Shown: positions 8,722-17,820, numbered from the stretch's first letter. The stretch: 64,000 nucleotides of DNA from Methanoregula sp. (GCA_041645435.1 JBAZQB010000001.1:248001-312000), one strand, 5' to 3'. The notes: a model not told the origin generated them from the sequence alone. Numbers and translations are program-made.

Positions 8722-9736
8722 TTGCGGGGACCTGAAAGGAAATAATGGCGAAATCCGGCTCTTTCCGGAAAGTGTAGATGATCTCTGGCATCTCCAGCAT
8801 CTCGTTGCCCCTGGAGATCTTGTCTTTGCCACCACATTCCGGAGTGTGGATACGGCAAGTGACAAACTCCGCCCGGAGAAAGTGGAGAAACGGCCGGTAC
8901 GACTTGGCGTCCGGATTGAGCGGGTTGAGTTCTCGGAACATGGAATCCGGCTCCGGCTCAGCGGGGTGATCGAGCACGGGATTGACATCGGGGCATATCA
9001 CACCCTCAATGTCGAGACGGGTTTTGAGATCTCGGTCATCAAGCAGTGGCGTCCTCATGAGCTGGAACGGATCGAACGGGCAGTGAAATCGTCGGCATTC
9101 AGCCTGATCCATATTCTCACGATCGAAGAGGGAGAAGCTGAACTCTTCCGGCTCCGGCAATACGGCCCGGAGAGTGTCGTCACCTTTTCAGCCGGGAGCG
9201 GCAAGGGGGGAGAGTCAGACAACCGTCCCGCATTTTTTGAACAGGTCCTTGCTCCCCTTGCCGCAATTGACGGACCGTTGATCGTTGCCGGCCCGGGTTT
9301 TATCAAAGACGATTTTGTCAAACATGCGAAAAACAAGGGCAACCCCATTGCGGAAAAAGCGATTATTGTTGAGACACGGCGCATCGGGCGGGGTGCAGTG
9401 CAGGATGTCATTGGCAAGGGTGCACTTGAAAAACTGATCGATGATCTCCAGCTCTCCCGCGAAGTGAAATTTATGGATGAAGTGCTCTGCCGGATTGCAC
9501 AGGACGGGGCAGTTGCGTACGGGCAACAGGAAGTACAGGATGCCATCGGCTATGGTGCCGTTGAGCAGGTGCTGGTCGCCGATACACTGTTGCGGGATCC
9601 GGCAACCATGGCTCTTATTGAAAGTGCAGAAGCTATGCGGGCGACGGTTGTTGTGCTCTCATCCAGCTTTGAACCCGGCGAACGACTGGTAGCTTTGGGC
9701 GGGATCGCCGCTTTACTCAGGTATAAACTGGCCTGA
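8711..9736 (+). CDS. pelA: Pelota (Dom34) mRNA surveillance/ribosome rescue factor
   Basis: Archaeal Pelota enters the empty A site of stalled ribosomes with aEF1A and, with ABCE1, splits them. The 341-residue protein shows the N-terminal Sm-like domain (MKADCGDLKGNNGEIRLFPE), the central eRF1-like domain (LIVAGPGFIKDDF near residues 195-207) and the C-terminal L7Ae-like eRF1 domain 3 (AYGQQEVQDAIGYGAVEQVLVAD). It lacks the GGQ peptide-release motif, as expected. The start at 8711 is inside rqcH. Confidence 0.95.
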   Translation: MKADCGDLKGNNGEIRLFPESVDDLWHLQHLVAPGDLVFATTFRSVDTASDKLRPEKVEKRPVRLGVRIERVEFSEHGIRLRLSGVIEHGIDIGAYHTLNVETGFEISVIKQWRPHELERIERAVKSSAFSLIHILTIEEGEAELFRLRQYGPESVVTFSAGSGKGGESDNRPAFFEQVLAPLAAIDGPLIVAGPGFIKDDFVKHAKNKGNPIAEKAIIVETRRIGRGAVQDVIGKGALEKLIDDLQLSREVKFMDEVLCRIAQDGAVAYGQQEVQDAIGYGAVEQVLVADTLLRDPATMALIESAEAMRATVVVLSSSFEPGERLVALGGIAALLRYKLA

Positions 9737-9785
9737 TTTTTCCTAACAAAATCTGAATAAAATCCGATTAAAAAAGGTAAAATAA

Positions 9786-10868
9786 TCAGGAATTTACCGT
9801 AAATCCGTCGGACAATGTCCCTTTAGTACCATCGGTGTTTGTCAGAACGAGACTCCATGTCCCGTATGATCCCGAAGGGATTGTGAAATAGCATTGCATT
9901 TGCGTCTCACTGGAGCGCGGTGCTGGCAATGCAAGAATATCAGCATTTCCACTCTTGGTCAGTTTGCAGGTAATACCATCCTTGAAAATTGAGCCATATA
10001 CAGTTACCGGTTTATAGTCCCCCGAAAAAGCGGAGGTTGGATCTATGGAGGTAATGTTGATACCTGCTGGAGGGGGTGTGGTTGTAGTAGTAGTCACCGC
10101 GGAATTCACACGAACCGTAAAGGCATTGCTGTAACGGGCAGACTGCCCATCAGGATTTGTGACAATAATGTCCCATATGCCGGTTGTGGTATCCGAAGGA
10201 AGCGGGAAGGTACATGACATGTGTGTCAAAGACAGGACATCTACATTTGTCGCAGAGATATTGGGACTGTTGGACCGTACGAGCTTAAGAGATGCACCAC
10301 TCTTGAATCCATCCCCGAGAATATCCGTAATTGAGACCGATGTTCCTGCCATACCACTGTCCGGAGAGATACCTTTTATCTGGGGTTTAGACGCAGGTGT
10401 AGTCGTTGTTACCGGCGAGGTGGCTGGTGAAACTGTACCAGAGCTGGTTGCTACAGCAGTTACTGGTGAAGCAGCGACTGCAGGTTGTTTCTGGGGTACA
10501 CTGGATGGATCAACGTTGGTTACTTTTACCGTGTTGACTTTTTCAAGCACAGACCGGCCAAGGGTCTCGGTTCGTGTATCAACCCGGTAACCCCAACTCC
10601 CATCATTATTTCTGTAGATAAATGCCCGTTCGTAGGAATCAGAGCCGGAATCATATTTGAGAATTAACCAACCTGTTTCTGCTCCCGCTTTTGCACTTCT
10701 GACAATATCTCCTGCACTGTAGAGGGCAGTTGTTGGAGCCGTTGTCGTTACCGTGGCTGTTTGGGCAGAGATATTATTTGATGATGCAGAATCCGAACAG
10801 CCGGCAATCAGTACACTTGTAATAAGAAGAACGACCATGACAAAGCCTGACATCCGGTTCATGATCAA
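9786..10868 (-). CDS. Lipoprotein with two IPT/TIG domains
   Basis: The N-terminus carries a hydrophobic signal and a lipobox (LIAGC), so it is a surface lipoprotein. A region of about 90 residues after a Thr-rich segment resembles a small beta domain (SAGDIVRSAKAGAETGWLIL). Two immunoglobulin-like IPT/TIG domains follow a Ser/Thr/Pro linker, recognisable from ISPDSGMAGTSVSI and IDPTSAFSGDYKPVTV and their ends (NPDGQSARYSNAFTV, NTDGTKGTLSDGFTV). The ligand is unknown. Start could be 10868 or a methionine a few codons later. It is convergent with pelA and divergent from the radical SAM gene. Confidence 0.8.
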   Translation of the reverse strand: MIMNRMSGFVMVVLLITSVLIAGCSDSASSNNISAQTATVTTTAPTTALYSAGDIVRSAKAGAETGWLILKYDSGSDSYERAFIYRNNDGSWGYRVDTRTETLGRSVLEKVNTVKVTNVDPSSVPQKQPAVAASPVTAVATSSGTVSPATSPVTTTTPASKPQIKGISPDSGMAGTSVSITDILGDGFKSGASLKLVRSNSPNISATNVDVLSLTHMSCTFPLPSDTTTGIWDIIVTNPDGQSARYSNAFTVRVNSAVTTTTTTPPPAGINITSIDPTSAFSGDYKPVTVYGSIFKDGITCKLTKSGNADILALPAPRSSETQMQCYFTIPSGSYGTWSLVLTNTDGTKGTLSDGFTVNS

Positions 10869-10970
10869 TTATTTTACTCTGACGCTATTTAAAAAACCGT
10901 TTCTTCATACGGTAAAAGAATAACGATTATACATTTTAAAAAGAGAAGAACAATCAGGGTACTCCATTTC

Positions 10971-12137
10971 ATGAAAAGTCCGTTTCATATCATGCTCATC
11001 CCGACACTGGGCTGTCCTGCGCACTGCAGCTATTGCTGGAGCTCAGAAGCGGGATCGCCACGGATGAGCATTGACACTGTCAAAGAAGTGGTGGCCTGGC
11101 TCAAGGACTTCAGAAAAGATCAGGTCACTATCACCTTCCATGGGGGTGAACCGCTCCTCGGGGGTGCGGATTTTTACCGGCAGGCACTTCCCCTGATCTC
11201 GGATGGATTGCGCCATCTCAAACCTACGTTTGCCATGCAGAGCAACCTCTGGTTGCTCACCCCGGAACTGGCTGACATCCTTGCGAAATATAAAATCCCG
11301 ATCGGTACCAGTATCGATGGCCCTGAAGCGCTTAATGATTCCCAGCGGGGTGAAGGATATTTCAAAAAGACTATGCGGGGATACGAACTGGCAAAGGCGC
11401 ATGGCCTGCAGGTCAGGTTCATCTGCACCTTCACCGGTGAATCGGTAATACAGAGAGAGGAGATCTTCCGGTTTTTCCTGGATCACGGGTTTGTGATGAA
11501 ACTTCATCCGGCCCTGCCATCCCTCCGCAGCGATAATTCGAAACAATGGGCGCTTGAACCAGCAGTGTACGGTGAACTGCTCGTCTTCCTGCTTGACAAG
11601 TATCTGGAAAATTTCGGAAAAATCGAGATTATGAACATCAACGACCTGTGCCGGTGCGTTTCAACCCGACGGGGTTCGGTCTGCACGTTTGCCGACTGCA
11701 TGGGCAACACGTTTGCCATTGGTCCCGATGGCAGCATCTATCCCTGCTACCGTTTTGTTGGCATGGACGATTGGGTGATGGGACATGTGAAGGATTGTCC
11801 GTCCCTAGAAACGCTTGCAAATTCCCTGGCAGGAAAGCGGATGCAGCAGTATAAGGAATTTGTTGATACCGCATGCAAAGAATGCCCGCATATCAAGTAC
11901 TGCCGTGGCGGGTGTCCCTACAATGCAATTGTCCCGACAGGAGGGATGATTCAGGGTGTCGATCCCCATTGCGTGGCCTACAAACGAATCTTTGATGAAT
12001 TAAATGACCGCGTGAACAAGGAGATGTTCGGATCCGATGATATGGACATGACTGCATTCTCCCCGTTCGGGCCACGGCCGAAACGCCCGGCAAAGGCGGG
12101 AATGATGACCCTGATGCACTCGGTGCTTTCAAAATAA
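10971..12137 (+). CDS. Peptide-modifying radical SAM/SPASM enzyme, Mhun_1560-like family
   Basis: Radical SAM enzymes of this type modify ribosomally made peptides or proteins. The CxxxCxxC cluster motif is near residues 15-22 (GCPAHCSYC). The C-terminal half is SPASM-like with Cys residues in CTFADCMGNTF, GSIYPCYRF, CKECPHIKYCRGGCPYN and DPHCVAY, so auxiliary 4Fe-4S clusters are likely. Overall appearance and the start MKSPFHIMLIPTLGC fit the methanogen family named after Mhun_1560 (from memory, not searched). No precursor peptide gene is visible next to it. The gene stands alone, followed by GC-rich hairpins. Confidence 0.85.
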   Translation: MKSPFHIMLIPTLGCPAHCSYCWSSEAGSPRMSIDTVKEVVAWLKDFRKDQVTITFHGGEPLLGGADFYRQALPLISDGLRHLKPTFAMQSNLWLLTPELADILAKYKIPIGTSIDGPEALNDSQRGEGYFKKTMRGYELAKAHGLQVRFICTFTGESVIQREEIFRFFLDHGFVMKLHPALPSLRSDNSKQWALEPAVYGELLVFLLDKYLENFGKIEIMNINDLCRCVSTRRGSVCTFADCMGNTFAIGPDGSIYPCYRFVGMDDWVMGHVKDCPSLETLANSLAGKRMQQYKEFVDTACKECPHIKYCRGGCPYNAIVPTGGMIQGVDPHCVAYKRIFDELNDRVNKEMFGSDDMDMTAFSPFGPRPKRPAKAGMMTLMHSVLSK

Positions 12138-12202
12138 TAGTGTACGGGCTCAATATCCTTTCGCAGGTGTTAGAAAAATACAGAATTTTAATTGGGATGT
12201 CT

Positions 12203-12248
12203 CCCACCCCCTTCGGGGGTCGCGGCGACGCCTCGGCGGGTCGCCGCT
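12203..12248. repeat. Two adjacent GC-rich hairpins downstream of the radical SAM gene
   Basis: Two perfect inverted repeats follow one another: ACCCCC-TTC-GGGGGT, and GCGGCGAC with GTCGCCGC separated by 10 nt. They lie about 70 nt after the stop codon. They may act as RNA 3' structures; the second resembles the GC-rich arm of the dispersed repeat found elsewhere in the window. Confidence 0.6.
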
Positions 12249-12345
12249 GGGCAGGGTGGTTTATCCTGTTCACTTTTTTATTCATGGAAGGCCGAAAAGA
12301 TGCAAATGGAATTGCTACATCGCATTATGATCTAAACCGACAGAT

Positions 12346-12424
12346 CCGCCGCGGGGGCGCCCCGTCGGGGGCGGCGGGGTTCATCGCATTTGGGGGTATG
12401 GGGGCATCAGCCCCCATTTTGTAA
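12346..12424 (+). repeat. Dispersed GC-rich repeat, arm-2 copy
   Basis: The stretch CCGCCGCGGGGGCGCC followed by CGTCGGGGGCGGCGG is a near-palindrome that recurs at 33350, 41490, 42760, 43325 and 52715. Here it is followed by GGGGGTATGGGGGCATC, whose reverse complement occurs beside the inverted copy near 52690. Non-coding; function unknown. Confidence 0.7.
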
Positions 12425-12517
12425 TTCATAATAGCTCCCGGTATTCTATTAAAATTGTGAAAATTCAAAAAAGTTCTTACCGTCAAATTCCGATAAAAAT
12501 AATTAAAATAAAAAAAA

Positions 12518-13195
12518 TTATTCTTCTTTCTTCTCTGGTTTCTTATAGGTCTCTACGAGAACAATCTCGGAGATTCCCTTGATCTGTTCAAAACCTTCGT
12601 GGATAATCCGACCCCGCCAGAGCATCCAGCGGCGGTCATAGTTGATCCCTGCCGGGAGGATAACCGTTGCCTTGCCATCTTCAAGGGTTGCTTCCATTTC
12701 CCTTCCTGCATACAGGCGGATAAGACCTTTGAGCTCTTCGAGCGGATCAGTGACCACTTCTTCAATCTTGTAGTGGTACTCGAGTGTCTGGCCGGCAAGG
12801 GGAGCATTGAAATCAACAATCACACGGTTGCCGATAACATCAACAACAGTACCTTCTCCCAGTTCTTCCATCTTCACCGGCATGCCACGAACGGGTTTCT
12901 GGGTGAATTTGTTCTTGGGATATGATTGTACACGCTTCATATCGCGTTCGCCGAATGCTTTATCGGGAGCAACGGTTACATCGCCCTCATCACCGGCTTT
13001 CTTGCCCACAAGTGTCTCGTCAAGACCGAGAATCACATGCTTCTGGCCGACACAGATTGTTACCGGGCCGTAGATCGCATTTGCGCTGTGAATATTGGCT
13101 TTTTTTGCCTCTTCTTCAAAGGTAGTATCAAAAACATTGCCATTCACACTGCCCGTATAACTCAGTTTAATAAAATCTCCTTCGTTTATTGCCAT
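12518..13195 (-). CDS. FKBP-type peptidyl-prolyl cis-trans isomerase, long archaeal SlyD-like form
   Basis: This enzyme catalyses proline isomerisation and acts as a folding chaperone. The 225-residue protein opens with MAINEGDFIKLSYTGSVNGN and FDTTFEEEAKKA, the FKBP half-domain, followed by the inserted IF (chaperone) flap (about residues 90-150) and GNRVIVDFNAPLAGQTLEY, the returning FKBP strand. A C-terminal extension of about 75 residues is typical of the larger archaeal FKBPs. The protein ends with charged residues (KKPEKKEE). Divergent from the CYTH gene with about 55 nt between them. Confidence 0.92.
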   Translation of the reverse strand: MAINEGDFIKLSYTGSVNGNVFDTTFEEEAKKANIHSANAIYGPVTICVGQKHVILGLDETLVGKKAGDEGDVTVAPDKAFGERDMKRVQSYPKNKFTQKPVRGMPVKMEELGEGTVVDVIGNRVIVDFNAPLAGQTLEYHYKIEEVVTDPLEELKGLIRLYAGREMEATLEDGKATVILPAGINYDRRWMLWRGRIIHEGFEQIKGISEIVLVETYKKPEKKEE

Positions 13196-13250
13196 GCTTC
13201 ACCTGACTATATTAAATCGCAACGATGACAGATAAAAGTGTGGCACACCT

Positions 13251-13793
13251 ATGCTCGAAGTTGAATTAAAAGTAAGAGTACCCTCGCTTGAACCTGTCCG
13301 CAAACTGCTGCTGGAGAAAGGAGCCGCATGTTCCGGCAAGATACACGAGCACGATATCTACTATAACGCACCTCACCGGGACTTCGGCCTTACCGATGAA
13401 GCGGTCCGGGTCCGGTACACCAACAACCACGCCGTGGTCACCTACAAGGGAGCCAAGATCAAAAAATTCGGTCTTAAGGCACGTGAAGAGCTGAACACTG
13501 CGGTTGAATCCGGCGAGGTTTTTGAAACAATGCTCGTTCGTCTCGGGTTCACGAAAACCACCGAAGTCAACAAGTGGCGTGAGAACTACCGTTTCTCCGG
13601 ATCTGCAATCTCACTCGATGAAGTTGATGAGCTTGGCACTTTTGTAGAGATTGAGATCATGGCAGAGGATGAGAGTTCCAATGCCGCTGTCCTGATTGAA
13701 AAGATTGCAAAAGAGATTGGTGTATCCGGCGAGCCAATCCTCGCCTCGTACCTTGAACTGCTCCTGTCTAAACGGTCAGCAGTTCAATCTTGA
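13251..13793 (+). CDS. CYTH-domain protein (CyaB/class IV adenylate cyclase or triphosphatase-like)
   Basis: CYTH enzymes act on triphosphate substrates through a metal-binding tunnel. The diagnostic ExExK motif is at residues 3-7 (EVELK); further tunnel residues appear in VRVRYTNNHAVVTYKG, KWREN and SLDEVDELGTFVEIE. At 180 residues it has the length of archaeal CyaB-like proteins. Whether it makes cAMP or hydrolyses inorganic or thiamine triphosphate cannot be told from sequence. Its 3' end overlaps the 3' end of the convergent metallophosphoesterase gene by 26 nt. Confidence 0.88.
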   Translation: MLEVELKVRVPSLEPVRKLLLEKGAACSGKIHEHDIYYNAPHRDFGLTDEAVRVRYTNNHAVVTYKGAKIKKFGLKAREELNTAVESGEVFETMLVRLGFTKTTEVNKWRENYRFSGSAISLDEVDELGTFVEIEIMAEDESSNAAVLIEKIAKEIGVSGEPILASYLELLLSKRSAVQS

Positions 13794-14409
13794 TATCCCG
13801 TGCATCGTTGCCGAAGTGGATCATTGCACAGTGCCCGTCCATTGCCGGACCGGGGTTCACAATTTTTACACCGTCGACTTCCATAATGCCCCGTGCCTCA
13901 TGAATGTGGGCACAGCACACGATATCGAACGATTTCATGTGTTTCCTGATACTGTGGCTGCCAATGTGCTCACCCGCAGGTTTGTCGAGAGTCTCGAACG
14001 GGGGTGCATGGCAGAGCAGTACGTTGTGAACGGACTTCTCCATCTTTTTCATCGCGCTGTTCAACACGTCATCTATCTGCTTGTCGGTCAGCTCGAACGG
14101 GGTTCCGAACGGTGTGGGGTTGGATCCGCCAACACCAACGATCGTCATTTTGCCCAAGTTGATCTGGGCGCCATGAAGGCTGACGGCGTCGGAGTGTTCA
14201 AGTGTCTCGAGAATCTCACGCGGGTCACAGTTTCCGGGAACTGCAAAACACGGGACATCGATGCGTGAAAGCACGTCGTCGATCGTGTCAACTGGACCCA
14301 TATTGGTGATGTCTCCTGCAATAAATACCGCTTCTGGATTCAATTCCAGAAATGAATCAATTTTACCGAATTGACCATGGAGATCTGCTATCAATAGCAC
14401 ATCTTTCAT
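13768..14409 (-). CDS. Calcineurin-like metallophosphoesterase
   Basis: The dinuclear-metal motifs are in order: DLHG (residues 9-12), GDIT, GNCD, CHAP and HIHEARG, the YfcE/MJ0936-like pattern of small archaeal phosphodiesterases. One change is notable: the usual GNHD motif reads GNCD. The natural substrate is unknown. The gene starts within the end of the upstream radical SAM gene (4-nt overlap), indicating an operon. Confidence 0.88.
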   Translation of the reverse strand: MKDVLLIADLHGQFGKIDSFLELNPEAVFIAGDITNMGPVDTIDDVLSRIDVPCFAVPGNCDPREILETLEHSDAVSLHGAQINLGKMTIVGVGGSNPTPFGTPFELTDKQIDDVLNSAMKKMEKSVHNVLLCHAPPFETLDKPAGEHIGSHSIRKHMKSFDIVCCAHIHEARGIMEVDGVKIVNPGPAMDGHCAMIHFGNDARDIKIELLTV

Positions 14410-15524
14410 GGTATATCATTTGAAGGGGGTCTAAAAAACCTTACCGCAGGTTCACTCCAAGAACCCGTGATTTTTCCCGCCAAAGCGAGTTTTCCACAGG
14501 CTTTTTCGGTTTGCTTCAGGAGTGGACGCGCGGTTGTACCGGCGAGAGAAGTACCGGGCAGCGGGATGAACCGGTGGACATGAACTTTTCCGGACCGTGC
14601 CACCTGCTGGATCAGGTTCACCGTTGCCACCTGCTCTTCGTCGCTCTCGAACGGGAAACCAACAATAAAGTCTACTACGGGAGTGATACCGGATTCCGTG
14701 CAGAGTTCGACAGCATGGATCACATCTTCAACCGTGTGCCCGCGATGCAGCTGTTCCAGCACATCATCACTGCCCGACTGAGCGCCGAAATGAAGTTTAG
14801 TATTGGTACAATACCTGTTAACGAGATCGAGCGATTCTTTGCAGATAAATTCCGGACGGACTTCTGAAGGAAACGTGCCAAAAAAGATCTGATTACGGAG
14901 ACTTTTTAAAAGTGCCTCAATTTTTTCCCAGCGGGGGTGAATACCGTCAGATCCGTAAGCAAATGCATTGGGCGAGACAAACCGGGCATGCTCATACCGG
15001 TTCGAGAATTCAGCAATCGTATCGATCGAGCGGTGCCGCATGCAGTAACCGAAAATCTGCGGCGTCTGGCAGTACCCGCAGGAAAACGGGCAGCCCCGGG
15101 AGATCTCCACAAAACCCTGCTTCTCAGAAAATGCCGGGTAAGCGTCAAGTCGGACGCTGGATCGTGCAGGGGTATAATGATCGCGTGTCGCCACACCGGC
15201 AATAGTCCCCGTCCCACCACGCTCGATCTCTTCTAAAAGCCGGGGCAGGGTATATTCCCCTTCCCCGATAATGACATAGTCGGCATACCCGGCAACCTCC
15301 TGAGGACACGCGGTTGCGTGGGGCCCGCCAACAATGGTGATACAGTCTGCTCCCGCAATCTCATCGCGATAGTATGGTTCATTGAGCGAGTTGAGACTGT
15401 AACAGGTCACTTCCGTTTCAGGGTGTTCCACCCGTTTAAGAGAAAACCCGGACTGTTCGCACGCTGCAAGGAGTGCTGCGTACGAGTTCCGTGCCGCGTG
15501 AATCTGTCGCCAGTTTACCTGCAT
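14406..15524 (-). CDS. B12-binding/radical SAM protein, MJ_1487-like family
   Basis: The N-terminal ~130 residues form a B12-binding-type domain (GADCITIVGGPHATACPQEVAGYADYVIIGEGE as separate short motifs: IVGGPHAT and VIIGEGE), followed by a radical SAM core with CxxxCxxC (GCPFSCGYC near residue 144). This layout matches the archaeal family known from MJ_1487; its reaction is unknown. The mention of LHFGAQSGSDDVLEQLHRGH fits the TIM-barrel strand region of MiaB-like enzymes. Co-transcribed with the metallophosphoesterase. Confidence 0.85.
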   Translation of the reverse strand: MQVNWRQIHAARNSYAALLAACEQSGFSLKRVEHPETEVTCYSLNSLNEPYYRDEIAGADCITIVGGPHATACPQEVAGYADYVIIGEGEYTLPRLLEEIERGGTGTIAGVATRDHYTPARSSVRLDAYPAFSEKQGFVEISRGCPFSCGYCQTPQIFGYCMRHRSIDTIAEFSNRYEHARFVSPNAFAYGSDGIHPRWEKIEALLKSLRNQIFFGTFPSEVRPEFICKESLDLVNRYCTNTKLHFGAQSGSDDVLEQLHRGHTVEDVIHAVELCTESGITPVVDFIVGFPFESDEEQVATVNLIQQVARSGKVHVHRFIPLPGTSLAGTTARPLLKQTEKACGKLALAGKITGSWSEPAVRFFRPPSNDIP

Positions 15525-15572
15525 GATAAAAATTGTCCTTCAAGTCCTGTCAAAAAAGAGAGGAGTGATTGT

Positions 15573-16034
15573 TTACTGGCGGGTGCGGTATGGGCTCAGG
15601 ACATCCTTGATCGTGTAACTCTGACCGTTATCCATAGACACCCTGACAACCACGCGATCGGTCTGTTTCGTTCCTTCAAGTTCAGCCTGATCGCCTTTCT
15701 TGGTGCCAATCGTCGCTGTCTTAACCTGACCATCGGAACGATACAGGGTCACATCGATCTTTTTTACATGGATCTGACCCATGCCGCCCTGGAAGATGAC
15801 CGGAATGTTCCCCAGGTAATCCTTTTCACCGACATCAGCGGTGACCATATTATATTCCGGTACTACCTCGGTTGGAGAGACAACCAGGTTCCCGGCAGGG
15901 GCGGATGAACCGGTAGGGCCGGTTCCTGATCCTGGAGCAGATGCAGCAGGAGTATTCTGTGTTCCTGTACAGCCTGCAATAGCTAGTGCGGCACACATAA
16001 GGAAAACCATGACAACAATGATTCGGTACTGCAT
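15573..16034 (-). CDS. Small secreted lipoprotein of unknown function
   Basis: The 153-residue protein starts with a signal and lipobox (ALAIAGC), followed by a Ser/Pro/Thr linker. The C-terminal ~90 residues look like a beta domain (VTLYRSDGQVKTATIGTKKG, DRVVVRVSMDNGQSYTIKD). The protein at 53044 has a similar plan (lipobox, long linker, similarly patterned beta domain) and may be a distant paralogue. Function unknown. Confidence 0.75.
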   Translation of the reverse strand: MQYRIIVVMVFLMCAALAIAGCTGTQNTPAASAPGSGTGPTGSSAPAGNLVVSPTEVVPEYNMVTADVGEKDYLGNIPVIFQGGMGQIHVKKIDVTLYRSDGQVKTATIGTKKGDQAELEGTKQTDRVVVRVSMDNGQSYTIKDVLSPYRTRQ

Positions 16035-16084
16035 ACCAGAACGTACGAGTTGGAGTTATATGATGCTTGTGCTGAATGAGCCTG

Positions 16085-16504
16085 TCAGGCAGGGGCGAGT
16101 TCCCCGTCATATTCCATCTCACCAAGTCCGCCATCCACCGTAACGCGGGTCCCATCCTTCAGCCGGGTGAGGGGAACATCTATCCGGTCGATCATCGGGA
16201 TTTTTCCGATAATTGCACCTGTTGCAATGATTGCTTCTGCTTCAGTATTTACAAGTGCTGACGGCGCTTTTCCGTTCCTGCTCAGGGCATACAGTACATA
16301 GGATCCGACTGTTGAACCCTTGCCATAGGGAAAAACGAGCACGGTACCCGCAATGCACTGCCCTTTGAGCGGGTGGCCTTTCTCGACAATAATGCCGGTG
16401 TCCGGATCCACACCGGACAGAAACGAGATTGGCTGCGGACTGACGAGCAGCGGGCCACTTGCCTTGCCTGTTGAAATCCCTCTTCCCCTGATTAGCAAAA
16501 TCAC
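16085..16504 (-). CDS. Phosphomevalonate dehydratase small subunit (aconitase X swivel, DUF126)
   Basis: With its large subunit, this protein dehydrates (R)-5-phosphomevalonate to trans-anhydromevalonate 5-phosphate in the archaeal mevalonate pathway. The 139-residue sequence shows the AcnX swivel features: GKASGPLLVSPQPISFLSGVDPDTG, HPLKGQCIAGTVLVFPYGKGST and NTEAEAIIATGAIIGKIPM (each a separate segment). The start codon appears to be GTG at 16504. The large subunit is not in this window. It is divergent from pan1 with only about 30 nt between the start codons, so the two promoters must overlap. Confidence 0.88.
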   Translation of the reverse strand: MILLIRGRGISTGKASGPLLVSPQPISFLSGVDPDTGIIVEKGHPLKGQCIAGTVLVFPYGKGSTVGSYVLYALSRNGKAPSALVNTEAEAIIATGAIIGKIPMIDRIDVPLTRLKDGTRVTVDGGLGEMEYDGELAPA

Positions 16505-16533
16505 ACCTAATAAATGTTTGAAGATTTCAGTAT

Positions 16534-17703
16534 ATGATAGATATGGAAGAGACAGCCGTCAATACTTCTGCACCTCAGAATGAGCTCAAATACCAGATAC
16601 AGCTCAACGAGCTCGAGGCTACCCTCCTTGACTTAAAGGTGAAAGTGGACGATCTCCAGAAGGAGAACGGCCAGCTCAAGCGCGAGAACAACCAGTTAAA
16701 GCGCATGCCGCTTTTTGTAGCTGTCGTTGTCGATATCCTTGAAAATGGCGAGATTTATCTTCGCCAGCAGGGGAACAACCAGGAATATCTCACCCAGGTC
16801 TCAGAAGAGCTCCGCCCGCAGATCAAACAGGGTGCGAAAGTTGCCGTCAACAATGCCCTCTCAATCGTGAAAGTGATCGGCAATATCTACGATTCCCGCG
16901 TCCGGGTGATGGAACTCGAGGAATCCCCGGATATCAGCTATGCACAGATCGGGGGTCTTGTTGACGAGATAAAAGAAGTCCGTGAAGCGGTTGAATACCC
17001 GCTGACACGACCCGAGATTTTCAAGCGTGTCGGTGTCGAGCCGCCAAAGGGTATCCTGCTCTACGGGGCACCGGGAACCGGTAAAACCCTGATTGCAAAA
17101 GCGGTTGCCCACGAAGCACAGGCTACTTTTATCCGCATGTCGGGAAGCGAGCTCGTGCACAAGTTCATCGGCGAAGGTGCCGGCCTTGTCCGCGAACTGT
17201 TCCAGCTGGCCCGCGAGCGGGCTCCTGCAATCGTGTTTATTGACGAGATCGATGCAGTGGGAAGCATGCGCACCAATGACGGGACCTCGGGAAGTGCCGA
17301 AGTCCAGCGGACGTTAATGCAGCTCCTTGCAGAGATGGACGGATTTGACAACCGGGGGGATGTCCGGATCATGGCGGCAACAAACCGCGTGGATATGCTG
17401 GATCCGGCCCTCCTTCGTCCCGGCCGGTTCGACCGGTTGATCGAGATTCCCCTGCCCGACCTGGACTCCCGGCTGGAGATCCTGAAGATCCATTCGCGGA
17501 ATATGCACATGGAAGGCGTCAGCCTCGAAATCATATCTGCAATGACCGAGAAGGCGACCGGTGCAGAACTCCAGGCAATCTGCCGCGAAGCCGGTATGAT
17601 GGCCGTGCGGCGGGAAGCGGTATCCGTAGGAATGACGGACTTTATCTCTGCGGTCAGGAAAGTCAAGCTGGAGAAAAATACCGATACCCGCATGTATACA
17701 TAA
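16534..17703 (+). CDS. Proteasome-activating nucleotidase PAN, paralogue 1
   Basis: PAN is the AAA+ unfoldase that feeds the archaeal 20S proteasome. The protein has an N-terminal coiled coil (about residues 20-55), an OB domain (about 60-120) and an AAA domain with Walker A GAPGTGKT, Walker B IVFIDEID and the RPGRFDR arginine-finger region. It ends in Met-Tyr-Thr, a good HbYX motif for opening the proteasome gate. Start at 16534, or at 16543 if transcription begins about 25 nt after the TATA-like CCTAATAAATG at 16506. A second PAN lies at 21526-22848. Confidence 0.95.
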   Translation: MIDMEETAVNTSAPQNELKYQIQLNELEATLLDLKVKVDDLQKENGQLKRENNQLKRMPLFVAVVVDILENGEIYLRQQGNNQEYLTQVSEELRPQIKQGAKVAVNNALSIVKVIGNIYDSRVRVMELEESPDISYAQIGGLVDEIKEVREAVEYPLTRPEIFKRVGVEPPKGILLYGAPGTGKTLIAKAVAHEAQATFIRMSGSELVHKFIGEGAGLVRELFQLARERAPAIVFIDEIDAVGSMRTNDGTSGSAEVQRTLMQLLAEMDGFDNRGDVRIMAATNRVDMLDPALLRPGRFDRLIEIPLPDLDSRLEILKIHSRNMHMEGVSLEIISAMTEKATGAELQAICREAGMMAVRREAVSVGMTDFISAVRKVKLEKNTDTRMYT

Positions 17704-17820
17704 AACCCGTATGATCACGAGTTTTTCTGGTATACCGGCACATAATAATGGCGGAGCCATTTTCATAATAAAAGGGTGTCCTGCAATTCATCCTTTACAG
17801 GACAAACACCAGGAGATCGC

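Noticed and set aside
12140..12424. 94-codon plus-strand ORF right after the radical SAM gene, considered as its precursor peptide
   Set aside because: It runs through the GC-rich hairpins and the dispersed repeat, lacks Cys and has no leader or core pattern; it is probably an artefact.
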